Shown: positions 9,358-17,450 of the stretch, piece after piece | Position numbering within the stretch: the stretch's first letter is position 1 | How the letters are laid out: each line of letters starts with the position of its first letter | The notes under the pieces: generated by a model | Seen by the model: only the letters and a program-made list of their open reading frames with translations | Database searches by the model: none | What the model was told of the DNA's origin: nothing | Made by a program: the position numbers and the translations under genes | Assembly: GCF_000975095.1 (NCBI RefSeq) | Contig: NZ_BBRD01000002.1 | Span: forward strand, 62,001-126,000 | Direction: 5' to 3' | Source of the DNA: Demequina aestuarii | GTDB lineage: Bacteria; Actinomycetota; Actinomycetes; Actinomycetales; Demequinaceae | DNA length: 64,000 bases

Positions 9358-9798
9358 TCAGTCGAGCAGATCGGCCACGGCGGCGCGCGCGTCCCGCAGC
9401 AGCTCCGTGTGGTCGCGGTCGGGGGCGTCGACATGAAGGTGGTCGGCGCCCTCCCACTCGACGCCGTGGACTCCTGCGGTGGTGCCGATGGCCTCCCCGA
9501 GTTGCTCGAAGGCCTCCGCGCCCAGCAGCGGCTCCGCCAGGTGGGACACCCACAGCACGTGCGTGAAGCCGTCGCGCCGTGACGTGCCGATGTCCAGCAG
9601 CACTGCGGAAGGGCCGGAGGTGGGGCGATCCTCGCCGGACAGCGCGGCGCCGCGACGGCGTCCGGGAAGGTCCCGAGGAGCGGACGCGACGGCGGGCGTG
9701 AACGGACCCGCGTCGTGACCCAGCTCGTCAGCGAGGTGCTCAAGCGCCTCGCTGTCGCGAGAGTCGCCGTCCTGGGCGTCATTGCGGGACGTGGCCAT
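9358..9798 (-). CDS. Hypothetical protein upstream of purL
   Basis: I do not recognise this 146-residue protein. It has an acidic, low-complexity N-terminus (NDAQDGDSRDSEALEHLADELG), then a more regular C-terminal half with VLLDIGTSRRDGFTHVLWVSHLAEPLLGAEAFEQLGEAIG and an acidic helix ending VADLLD. No signal peptide or membrane helix is visible, so it is probably cytoplasmic. Codon use is typical of the window. It is divergent from the histidine kinase gene and upstream of purL on the same strand. Confidence 0.7.
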   Translation of the reverse strand: MATSRNDAQDGDSRDSEALEHLADELGHDAGPFTPAVASAPRDLPGRRRGAALSGEDRPTSGPSAVLLDIGTSRRDGFTHVLWVSHLAEPLLGAEAFEQLGEAIGTTAGVHGVEWEGADHLHVDAPDRDHTELLRDARAAVADLLD

Positions 9799-9917
9799 GT
9801 CAGTTCCTTCGGCAGGGATGGACCTCTCTATGACACCTCAGTGTCCGTCAGATGGAAAGTCCACGTGCCGAATCAGACAGTCGGGGCGACGACTGGTCCC
9901 GGCCTAGGGTGAGCGCT

Positions 9918-10739
9918 ATGGACTGGCCCCTCCTCGCGTTCGCGCTCGGCGTCGGCGCCCTCCTTCTCGCCGTCGTCGCCGCGGTGCTGGGGGGCCGCCT
10001 GCGCGGAGCCCGCGCGCGCATCGGCGCTCTCGAGGCAGAACTGAGCCGGGACACGGAGGCCGAGCGAGCGCTCGCGGCCGCCGACGAGCGCGCCCGCATC
10101 GCCCGCGAGATGCACGACGTGGTGGCTCACACCCTGTCGGTGGTGGTCGCGCAGGCCGACGGCGGACGATTCGCCGGCGCCCAGGATCCGGTCCTGTCCC
10201 AACGCGCACTCGAGACCATCGCGGACGTGGGGCGGTCCGCGCTCGCGGAGATGCGCGCGATGCTCGGCCTGCTCCGGGACACCGACTCCGAGGTGGCGCT
10301 CGGACCGCAGCCCAGCCTGCGCGACATTCCGACGCTCGTCGCCTCGGCCCGCGAGGACGGCCTCGACGTGAGCTACGTGACGACCGGGACGCCCCGTCCG
10401 CTCCCCATCGGCGCCGGACTGGCGATGTACCGCATCGTCCAGGAGGCGCTCACTAACGTGCGCAAGCACGCTGGGCCCTCCCCGAGCGTGTACGTCCAGC
10501 TCACCTGGGAGGCCGATGCGGCGGTGGTCGCGGTCGGCGACGACGGCCGCGGCGCGGCGGCGAGGCGCGATGGCAGCGGGCTGGGAATCGCCGGCATGCG
10601 CGAACGCGTGGGCGTGTTCGGAGGCTCGCTGACGGCCGGGCCGCGTGCCGGCGGCGGGTTCCTGGTGCGAGCGCGCCTGCCTCTCGCGCCACGGGGCGCT
10701 CCGGGCTCGCCCTCCCTCGAGGCCGCGGCCGACGCCTGA
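9918..10739 (+). CDS. Sensor histidine kinase, NarL/DesK-type (HisKA_3)
   Basis: The 273-residue kinase has one N-terminal membrane helix (LLAFALGVGALLLAVVAAVLGG), a short coiled-coil-like segment, the phospho-acceptor motif ARIAREMHDVVAHTLSV with His66, and an HATPase_c domain (QEALTNVRKHAG N-box, GDDGRG and GSGLGIAGMRERV G-boxes). It has essentially no extracellular sensor domain, so the signal is probably membrane-borne or cytoplasmic. The ATG at 9918 leads directly into the membrane helix; a longer reading from 9852 lacks a plausible start context. It is the first gene of a three-gene unit ending in its cognate response regulator. Confidence 0.93.
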   Translation: MDWPLLAFALGVGALLLAVVAAVLGGRLRGARARIGALEAELSRDTEAERALAAADERARIAREMHDVVAHTLSVVVAQADGGRFAGAQDPVLSQRALETIADVGRSALAEMRAMLGLLRDTDSEVALGPQPSLRDIPTLVASAREDGLDVSYVTTGTPRPLPIGAGLAMYRIVQEALTNVRKHAGPSPSVYVQLTWEADAAVVAVGDDGRGAAARRDGSGLGIAGMRERVGVFGGSLTAGPRAGGGFLVRARLPLAPRGAPGSPSLEAAADA

Positions 10740-10767
10740 CGTCACAGCGCCGGGCATACTTGCCGCT

Positions 10768-11271
10768 ATGGACGCCACAGACGAACGCGAGATCCTCACC
10801 TGGCAAGGCTTCGGCGACGCGTCGCGGGAGATCGCGCAGATGGTCGTGGACTCTGGCTACGAGCCCGAGGTCGTGGTCGCCGTCGCACGCGGCGGGCTGC
10901 CCATCGGCGGCGCCCTGGCCTACGCGCTCGGCACCAAGGGCGTGGGAACGCTCAACGTCGAGTTCTACACCGGCATCGACGAGCGCCTGCCGGCACCGGT
11001 GCTGCTGCCGCCGCTGCTCGACACCGATGCGATGGCGGGCCTCAAGGTGCTGATCGCGGACGACGTCGCCGACACCGGCGAGACCCTGGCGCTCGTCAAG
11101 GCCCTCATGGAGCAGCACGCGGGCGAGGTGCGCACCGCGGTCCTCTACGCGAAGTCCCGCTCGATCATCGACCCGGACTACGTGTGGAGGCGCACGGATC
11201 AGTGGATCACCTTCCCGTGGTCGGCGCTCCCGCCGGTGACACCCGGGGCGGCTCACCCGGAGCGCGGATGA
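10768..11271 (+). CDS. Phosphoribosyltransferase family protein
   Basis: This 167-residue protein is a type I phosphoribosyltransferase, shown by the PRPP-binding loop KVLIADDVADTGETLALVK and the pyrophosphate-loop-like segment VVAVARGGLPIGGALAYALG. The overall pattern, with WQGFGDASREIA near the start and ITFPWS at the end, resembles xanthine/hypoxanthine-type enzymes, so a purine base is the likely substrate. It lies 28 nt after the kinase gene, and its stop overlaps the response-regulator start as ATGA. The placement inside a two-component operon is unusual. Confidence 0.88.
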   Translation: MDATDEREILTWQGFGDASREIAQMVVDSGYEPEVVVAVARGGLPIGGALAYALGTKGVGTLNVEFYTGIDERLPAPVLLPPLLDTDAMAGLKVLIADDVADTGETLALVKALMEQHAGEVRTAVLYAKSRSIIDPDYVWRRTDQWITFPWSALPPVTPGAAHPERG

Positions 11272-11927
11272 CCATTCGCGTCGCGCTGGTCGACGACCAG
11301 CAGCTCATCCGCGCGGGCTTCCGGATGGTCGTGGACTCGCAGCCCGACCTCGAGGTGGTGGCGCAGGCAGGCGACGGTGCCGCCGCTGTTGCCGCGCTCA
11401 CCGCCCTCGACCCGCCCGCCGACGTGGTGCTCATGGACATCCGCATGCCGGGCATGGACGGCATCGAGGCGTGCCGGGCCATCACCGATGCGCTGTGCAC
11501 CCGCGTGATCATCCTCACCACCTTCGACGTCGACGAGTACGTGGTCGCGGCGATCAAGGCGGGGGCGAGCGGATTCCTCCTCAAGGACGCACCGCCCGAG
11601 GACCTGCTGGCGGCCATCCGCACGGTGCACGCGGGCGACGCGGTCATCGCGCCCTCGTCCACGCGCAGGCTGCTCACCACCATCGCCTCGGCCGTGCCCG
11701 ACCCAGGCGCGACGACCACGCTGCCGGAGCTGACCGACCGCGAGCGCGAGGTGCTGGTGCTGATGGCGCGAGGTCGCTCCAACGGGGAGATCTGCGACGA
11801 GCTGTTCCTCGCCGAGCCTACGGTGAAGACGCACGTGGGGCGCGTTCTCGCCAAGCTGGGCGCGCGGGACCGCGTGCAGGCCGTGGTCATGGCATACGAG
11901 GCCGGGCTGGTGCACCCGCACTCCTGA
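11268..11927 (+). CDS. Response regulator, NarL/FixJ family
   Basis: The 219-residue protein has a receiver domain with the acidic pocket VDDQQ and phospho-acceptor Asp57 in VLMDIRMPGMDG, a conserved Lys in FLLKDAPPEDLL, and a C-terminal LuxR-type helix-turn-helix (LTDREREVLVLMARGRSNGEI through TVKTHVGRVLAKLGARDRVQAVV). The ATG at 11268 overlaps the phosphoribosyltransferase stop. It is the partner of the HisKA_3 kinase two genes upstream. Its targets are unknown; the downstream ABC cassette at 12.7 kb is a possibility, inferred from position only. Confidence 0.95.
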   Translation: MTIRVALVDDQQLIRAGFRMVVDSQPDLEVVAQAGDGAAAVAALTALDPPADVVLMDIRMPGMDGIEACRAITDALCTRVIILTTFDVDEYVVAAIKAGASGFLLKDAPPEDLLAAIRTVHAGDAVIAPSSTRRLLTTIASAVPDPGATTTLPELTDREREVLVLMARGRSNGEICDELFLAEPTVKTHVGRVLAKLGARDRVQAVVMAYEAGLVHPHS

Positions 11928-11995
11928 TGCCGCGGTGGGCAGTGGCAGTGCACGGCCGTGACCTCCGCGTCAGCCCACGTGGATACCTTGCCACC

Positions 11996-12535
11996 ATGAC
12001 ATTCCACGCTGGCGACCGCGTCTTCGTCGACGAGTCGAAGACCCGTGGCTACTGGATCACCGCAACAGCGACCGCACCTGCCGTGATGCCCGAGAACGAC
12101 AAACGTCTTCGTCAGCTGCTCAAGCCCGGCCAGCGCAGACTTCACTTCACCAAGGAGAGTCCGCAACGGCGGCGGGCGCTGCTCTCCGCGATGGTCGATC
12201 TCGACGCAAGGGTCGCGGTCTTCAGCATCAGCGGTGTGCGCGACACCTACGCACGGCCCGCCTGCTTGCGGGCGCTCGTCCAGCATGCAGTCCGCGACGA
12301 CATCCAGGAAGTCGTCCTGGAGCGGGACGATTCGCTCTCCGTGCATGACCGCCGAGTCATCGCCGCGGCCATCCGGACACACCAGACTCGGACCGAGTTC
12401 CGGTATCGACACGCGTCTCCACATGAGTTCCCGCTGCTCTGGGTAAGCGACGCGGTGGCGTGGTCCTACGCCAAAGGTGGTGACTGGCGCCGACGCGCCG
12501 CGCCGTTGGTAGGCGACCGGCACTACCGTCTGTAG
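11996..12535 (+). CDS. DUF3800-like protein (predicted RNase H fold)
   Basis: The 179-residue protein begins MTFHAGDRVFVDESK; an early VDES motif is characteristic of DUF3800 proteins, which have an RNase H-like fold with acidic catalytic residues. Other acidic positions that fit are Glu/Asp in VVLERDDSLS and Asp in LLWVSDAVAWSYAKGG. It stands alone, 68 nt after the response regulator and before a terminator-like hairpin. It contains no copy of the repeated 10-mer and reads as somewhat less GC-rich than its neighbours, which may suggest acquisition. Some DUF3800 proteins sit in defence or toxin contexts; no partner is seen here. Confidence 0.75.
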   Translation: MTFHAGDRVFVDESKTRGYWITATATAPAVMPENDKRLRQLLKPGQRRLHFTKESPQRRRALLSAMVDLDARVAVFSISGVRDTYARPACLRALVQHAVRDDIQEVVLERDDSLSVHDRRVIAAAIRTHQTRTEFRYRHASPHEFPLLWVSDAVAWSYAKGGDWRRRAAPLVGDRHYRL

Positions 12536-12543
12536 AAACACGT

Positions 12544-12582
12544 GAGCCTGGCTCGTCGACCGTCCGGACGACTGCCAGGCTC
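12544..12582 (+). terminator. Hairpin downstream of the DUF3800-like gene
   Basis: GAGCCTGGC (12544-12552) pairs with GCCAGGCTC (12574-12582). The enclosed 21 nt can also pair within themselves around CGTCCGGACG. It starts 8 nt after the stop codon. There is no clear U-run, so terminator function is inferred from position and strength. Confidence 0.65.
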
Positions 12583-12734
12583 CGAGGGCTAGTGCCCGCC
12601 GTGACATCAATCTTATGCTGACCAGCCTGCCTTGCCAAGCGCATTCCGTGCCGTCGCTGTCATACCCTGGTATCGCCCACGTCGACACCAGGGGCCGATG
12701 TGCCAGGCAGAGCGCAGGCCGTAGCGTTCCCGGT

Positions 12735-13508
12735 ATGACCTTGAACCAGGCCGGAAAGCCAGCCGCGGCATCGGCCCCCGTGACGCTCACCGCGCGCGGA
12801 CTCACCAAGACCTACGGCGTGGGCGACGCCGCCGTTGCGGCCGTCGATCACGTCGACCTCGACATCCCGGGCGGCAAGCTCACCGCCGTGATGGGCCCCT
12901 CCGGCTCGGGCAAGACCACCCTGGTCCACCTGCTCGCGGGGCTCGACCGGCCGGACTCCGGCGAGGTGTGGGTGGGCGACGACGAGCTCACCGGGCTCTC
13001 CGACAAGAAGTTGGCGCGCGTGCGCGGTCGCGTGGTCGGTTTCGTGTTCCAAGGCTTCAACCTCATCCAGACCATGAGCGGGCGCGACAACATCGCGCTG
13101 CCGCTGAGACTGAACGGCCTGCCCCACGACGAATCGTGGATGGCGACGCTGGTGGAGATGCTCGGCATCGATCGCGAGCTCGACCGCAGGCCGTACGAGA
13201 TGTCGGGTGGTCAGCAGCAGCGGGTAGCCATCGCCCGCGCGCTGATCACCCGGCCACGCGTGGTGCTCGCCGACGAGCCCACCGGCAACCTGGACACGCA
13301 CGCGAGCGCCGAGATCCTCTCGCACCTGCGGGCGTCCTGCCGCGAACTGGGCCAGTCGGTGGTGATGGTCACTCACGACCCCGCCGCGGCGTCCTACGCG
13401 AGCCAGGTGCTGCTGTTCGCCGACGGTCGCGTGGAGGGTCACATCACGGACCCGACGCCCGAATCGGTCATGGCCGGGCTGGACGCGCTGGCGGGGGTCG
13501 AGCGATGA
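12735..13508 (+). CDS. ABC transporter ATP-binding protein, MacB/LolD type
   Basis: This 257-residue ATPase drives the FtsX-like permeases that follow. It has Walker A GPSGSGKTT, a Q-loop (VFQGFNLIQTMSGRDNI), signature MSGGQQQRVAIARAL, Walker B VVLADEPTGNLD and the switch histidine in MVTHDP. The NLIQTMSGRDN pattern is typical of the MacB/LolD/SalX group acting in mechanotransmission or peptide and antibiotic resistance. The ATG at 12735 is preferred: it lies before the first conserved block and gives a normal length. A small palindrome ATACC-CT-GGTAT (12662-12673) lies upstream and may be an operator. Its stop overlaps the next start (ATGA). Confidence 0.95.
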   Translation: MTLNQAGKPAAASAPVTLTARGLTKTYGVGDAAVAAVDHVDLDIPGGKLTAVMGPSGSGKTTLVHLLAGLDRPDSGEVWVGDDELTGLSDKKLARVRGRVVGFVFQGFNLIQTMSGRDNIALPLRLNGLPHDESWMATLVEMLGIDRELDRRPYEMSGGQQQRVAIARALITRPRVVLADEPTGNLDTHASAEILSHLRASCRELGQSVVMVTHDPAAASYASQVLLFADGRVEGHITDPTPESVMAGLDALAGVER

Positions 13509-15514
13509 AGTGGTTGCCAGTAGGGCTGGTCGGTGCGGCCGCCGCGTGGATGGGGTGGGTGAGCGGACCACTCTTCGAGAACTGGAACGACCCTGGCGGA
13601 TACGGCCTGAACTTCTGGGTGCTGCCGATGGGGTGGCTCGCCATTGTCTTCTACGCGCCCTTCTTCTTTGCCGTCGTGGGCGGCCCCGTGCTCGCGTTCC
13701 GCTCCCTCTGGCTGTCGACCCAGCGCGCGGAGATCGCGGCACGGATCGCATTGGGCCACAGTCGCCAGACACTCATCCGCGGTCATGTCAGCGACGGCGT
13801 TCGCGACGGACTCATCGCTGGTCTCGGCGGCGTGACACTCGGCGGGGCGCTCCGCCAGATCATGACCGGCTTCGTCGGGGTCCAGTTCGTGTCCAACACG
13901 CTCTGGGACTACACCGCGTTCGTGACCCTGGCAGTGGTGTGCTTCGCACTCGCGTACTGGGTCGCGGCTGCTTGGGCGACGCGGGGCTCGGTTCGCGCGG
14001 TCGCATCCGGACAGATCGCCGATGCGCCCGCGCCCAGACCCGCCCGCGGCGCCCGTCGCCCTCGGCGCCGCATCATTCTGGCGACGGCGGTGGCTCTCGC
14101 TGCAGCGGGGCTGAACCTGGTGGTCTGGGCGCCGGATGTCCTGTCAACCGACGACACGGACGGCGATGCGCGGGTGCTACTGGCGATCGCCGCCGGAATC
14201 CTGGTCAACGTCGGTGCCGGCCTCGCGCTCCCCGGCCTGCTCATGTATGCGGGAGCCCGGTCCAGCGTGCGGGCCACCCGCGCACTGGGTGCCGCCGTCG
14301 GTGGTGGCGCCGGCCCAGGCACGGCGCGCTCGCTCGCGGCCGATGCGGTGGCCAGGCCCACGCCGATGCGCACGGGAGCGGTGGCCGCGGTCGTCGTGGT
14401 GATGGGAGTCGCGGTCACGGCGACCGCGCTGTCCTTCGACCTTGAGCACGCCAATCGCATTGCCAACGACCTCGACCCGCACGCCACGGTCAGCACGATC
14501 GAACTCTCCGCCAGCGAACCGGCACAGTCGGTGCACTCCGGGTGGGCCGCACCACTGCCCCCGGAACTTCTCGACGACCTTCGCGCCGACTCGGACCTCA
14601 CGGTGATCGAGGCGGGAGTGCTGACCACAGAGCCCCGCGAGCACGAGTCCTGGGGAGATGATGGGCTGCCGTTCATGGATGCCTCGCGGGACCTGCTGAT
14701 CGCCGTCGATCCCGCAGCGCTGGACGCCGTGGTGCAGGACTCGGGGAAGGCGCTCTACCTCACCGACGGGACGGTGTGGCAGAACGGTGAGCTGGGTACG
14801 ATCCCGTCCTCTGGGCCAGGTGGACTGCACATCGAGGTGAACGGCGTGCGGGGGGACGCCGACGCAGTCAATGGCCCCTCCCCCTGGACCGGGATCTCGC
14901 GCCCGTGGGCCGAGAGTCTATGGGGCACCGCCCCGACGTCCGCGGTGATGCTGTACCCCGCCGGTGAGGTGACCGTCGATGAGGCGCTCTCTGCCCACGA
15001 TCTGGACGGACTCCATGCCTCCAGCGCAAACGCCTCCTTCAGGTGGAGCAGCAGCACCAGCCCGGGGCTGGTCACTGCCGTCACGGCTCCGTTCCTGGCT
15101 GTCGCCGTAGCCATCGTCGTCGGCCTTGCCTGGTCGGGGCAGCGACTGCGCGCTCGCGATCAGGCGACGCTGCTGGCACTCGGCGCTACCCCCTCCGCAC
15201 TGCGCGGGGCAGCAGCTCTCGAATCGTTCCTGGTCACCGCAGTCGCGGGCGCCGTCGGCTGCCTCGGCGGAGCTCTCCTGGGGCCGCTCGCGGCTGCGGT
15301 CGCGTTCTCCTCGCCCATCAGGGCGGCCGGTCCCGGCCTCGTGCTGTGGAACATGGGCCACACGCTCACGATCATGCCGTGGGGCGTGCTCCTCGGGCTG
15401 GTGGTCGGCGCGGCAGTGATCGCTGCCGGTGGTGCCGCCCTCATCCGCGTGCGGCTCGATCGTCTGAGCCCCGCCCAACAACTCTCCGAAGCTCAGAAGG
15501 CGGGAACGCCATGA
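13505..15514 (+). CDS. FtsX-like ABC permease (first of three)
   Basis: The 669-residue membrane protein has an N-terminal helix, then a first FtsX core whose cytoplasmic loop reads RAEIAARIALGHSRQTLIRGHVSDGVRDG. A long extracytoplasmic region (about residues 310-530, for example TVSTIELSASEPAQSVHSGWAAPLPPELL) precedes a second FtsX core with RARDQATLLALGATPSALRGAAALE. This two-core layout fits the large MacB-like or bacitracin-exporter-like permeases. It is translationally coupled to the ATPase (ATGA). The substrate is not evident. Confidence 0.9.
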   Translation: MKWLPVGLVGAAAAWMGWVSGPLFENWNDPGGYGLNFWVLPMGWLAIVFYAPFFFAVVGGPVLAFRSLWLSTQRAEIAARIALGHSRQTLIRGHVSDGVRDGLIAGLGGVTLGGALRQIMTGFVGVQFVSNTLWDYTAFVTLAVVCFALAYWVAAAWATRGSVRAVASGQIADAPAPRPARGARRPRRRIILATAVALAAAGLNLVVWAPDVLSTDDTDGDARVLLAIAAGILVNVGAGLALPGLLMYAGARSSVRATRALGAAVGGGAGPGTARSLAADAVARPTPMRTGAVAAVVVVMGVAVTATALSFDLEHANRIANDLDPHATVSTIELSASEPAQSVHSGWAAPLPPELLDDLRADSDLTVIEAGVLTTEPREHESWGDDGLPFMDASRDLLIAVDPAALDAVVQDSGKALYLTDGTVWQNGELGTIPSSGPGGLHIEVNGVRGDADAVNGPSPWTGISRPWAESLWGTAPTSAVMLYPAGEVTVDEALSAHDLDGLHASSANASFRWSSSTSPGLVTAVTAPFLAVAVAIVVGLAWSGQRLRARDQATLLALGATPSALRGAAALESFLVTAVAGAVGCLGGALLGPLAAAVAFSSPIRAAGPGLVLWNMGHTLTIMPWGVLLGLVVGAAVIAAGGAALIRVRLDRLSPAQQLSEAQKAGTP

Positions 15515-15558
15515 CTACGCCCCTCTCACGTCACACGGACGAAAGAGCAGTCCGATGA
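15511..15558 (+). CDS. 15-codon mini-ORF linking two permease genes
   Basis: ATG at 15511 overlaps the stop of the first permease (ATGA), and its own TGA at 15556-15558 overlaps the ATG of the second permease (15555), again as ATGA. It would encode MTTPLSRHTDERAVR. Both ends share the coupling signal used throughout this cluster, so it may exist to carry ribosomes across the 40 nt gap. It could instead be chance or a relic of a longer gene. Confidence 0.45.
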   Translation: MTTPLSRHTDERAVR

Positions 15559-17450
15559 GGGCCGTCGCCGCTGCGATCTCGGGGGCATACGCGCTCCTCA
15601 TCATGACCGCCGCATTGCCGTGGGACGCGGCCGAGTGCGCGGACGCCACATGCGTCACGAGCGGCGCGGACGCGCAGTTCTTCCCCACGTGGTTCACCTT
15701 GACCGCGCTCGCTGTTCCTACACTTCTGCTCTTCGTCATCCTCCGCGGCGTGCTGGGCATGGTCTCTTCTCGGGACCCCGAGGAGGGAGCAGTGCTTGCG
15801 GCGCTCGGCCAGACGCGCTCCACCTCAATCAGAACTGCTGCCCTCTCCGGGCTACGGGACGGGGCCATCGCGGTCAGTGCAGCGTTCCTCATCGCGGCGG
15901 GGATACACGTCGCCATGCTCGTCGGCACTGATCTGAACCCCGTCACGACGAGCCCCGACATGTGGGCCAGTCGCGCGATCATGGGTGCGGCCGTACTTCT
16001 TGCCCTCGTGCTCGCGCACATCACGCGAGCCGCGCACCGACCACGAACTCCGGTGGAGGCCCTCGCGGCGGACCTGCGAGGCGAGCCAGCGCATCGGCCG
16101 TCCCTCAGAGTCCGCGCGCTGCTCACCGGCACCACCCTCGCACTCTCCGGCGGGATCATCGCGGGACTTGCCATCGCGGAGCGCGACGCCGGGGCGTGGG
16201 ACGTGAGCTTCTACGTCACCAACACTGCCGGCATTGCGATGATGGTCGCGTGGCTCAGTGCCCTCACGCTCGGGCTGTGGGTCGCGGTTCCCTGGCTGCG
16301 TGGACGCCGCGGCGTTGTCCTCGACGCCGCGGCGCGTGCCGTCGGCCGGGACGGGCGCGTCGGCGCCGTGCTCGCCACATACGCAGGCGACCGCTCCCGC
16401 GCATCGGCCCGCATCGTCACCGTGCTGGCAGTGCTCGGATTTCTGATCGCATCCGTGCCGTCACAGGATCCCTACCCGGCCGTGAGCGACCGCCTCGTGA
16501 GCATCACGTCGGTGGAAGGCGACGTCGACGCGATCGCCCTGGCAGATCGGTACAGAGCCATCGAAGGGGTCGACCATGTCATTCCAGCCCAAGGAATCAT
16601 GCTGGAATACGCCGAGCCCCACAGCTCCGTCTATGCAGTTGCGCCCAAGAGTCTGCGGAGTTGGGACGACCCGCTGGCCGATGCATTGGAACGGCACCCG
16701 ACCTCGGTGGCGGCATCGCTATGGAACGGCCAAGCCCCGACGGACCTGGTCGAGCGCCAGGAGTTCAACGCCGAGGGAATCGTCCCGATCGAGGACTGTT
16801 GCGCTGCATTCGTCAATGCCGACTTCGTAGATCTCACCTCGCCTCAGCCCGCCTTCTTCATCTTCTCCGCTGAAGATGCCGACATCGCCGCCGTCACTCG
16901 GGCAATCGACGACGTGACCTGGCAGGTACCGGGCGCGACGGGGACGGGCTCCTCCACCCCTGGCGGCTACGTCGATTCCTCGATGCCGCTGTGGAACACC
17001 CTGGTGAACGCCGTGCTCTACGCCGCGGTCTTCATCCTCCCCCTGGTGTTGGTCGCCGTGGGCGCGGTGCGGCGCCGTCGTGACGACGATGGCACGCTGA
17101 CCGCGCTCGGAGCTACCGCCCGCACCATGCGCGCGGCGGTCGCGATCGAGATGGCTGTGGTAAGCGCCTTCACCCTCGCAGGCGGCATGGCAGTGGGCGC
17201 CGCGATCCGTGTCCTGATGACGGCGCTTCAACAAGGGCGATTGTCGCTGCGGTCCGTCGAGGTGGACTCGGCATTGATGATGGGCCTGCTCTCGACTCCT
17301 TGGACGGCCATGGCCATCGTGGGAATCACCAGCGTGGCCGTCATGACCATCACGGCATACCTCACCGCGTGGGCGACCGGACGCCCCAGTGGAAGGCGAC
17401 CCACGCCCGTAGATGCGCTCCGCACGAAGGCGAAGGAGGGCGTGCGATGA
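15555..17450 (+). CDS. FtsX-like ABC permease (second of three)
   Basis: The 631-residue membrane protein has the same plan as its upstream neighbour: an FtsX core with the cytoplasmic loop SRDPEEGAVLAALGQTRSTSIRTAALSGLRDG, a central membrane region, an extracytoplasmic domain (from about SVEGDVDAIALADRYRAIEG to the segment TWQVPGATG), and a second core with RRRDDDGTLTALGATARTMRAAVAIEMAVVSAFT. It has a short Cys pair near AECADATCVTS that would lie outside the membrane. It is coupled upstream through the mini-ORF and downstream to the third permease (ATGA at 17447). Confidence 0.88.
   Translation: MRAVAAAISGAYALLIMTAALPWDAAECADATCVTSGADAQFFPTWFTLTALAVPTLLLFVILRGVLGMVSSRDPEEGAVLAALGQTRSTSIRTAALSGLRDGAIAVSAAFLIAAGIHVAMLVGTDLNPVTTSPDMWASRAIMGAAVLLALVLAHITRAAHRPRTPVEALAADLRGEPAHRPSLRVRALLTGTTLALSGGIIAGLAIAERDAGAWDVSFYVTNTAGIAMMVAWLSALTLGLWVAVPWLRGRRGVVLDAAARAVGRDGRVGAVLATYAGDRSRASARIVTVLAVLGFLIASVPSQDPYPAVSDRLVSITSVEGDVDAIALADRYRAIEGVDHVIPAQGIMLEYAEPHSSVYAVAPKSLRSWDDPLADALERHPTSVAASLWNGQAPTDLVERQEFNAEGIVPIEDCCAAFVNADFVDLTSPQPAFFIFSAEDADIAAVTRAIDDVTWQVPGATGTGSSTPGGYVDSSMPLWNTLVNAVLYAAVFILPLVLVAVGAVRRRRDDDGTLTALGATARTMRAAVAIEMAVVSAFTLAGGMAVGAAIRVLMTALQQGRLSLRSVEVDSALMMGLLSTPWTAMAIVGITSVAVMTITAYLTAWATGRPSGRRPTPVDALRTKAKEGVR

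Noticed and set aside
12662..12673. ATACC-CT-GGTAT upstream of the FtsX ABC cassette as a firm operator
   Set aside because: The palindrome is short and single; without a second copy or regulator it is noted only in the gene entry.
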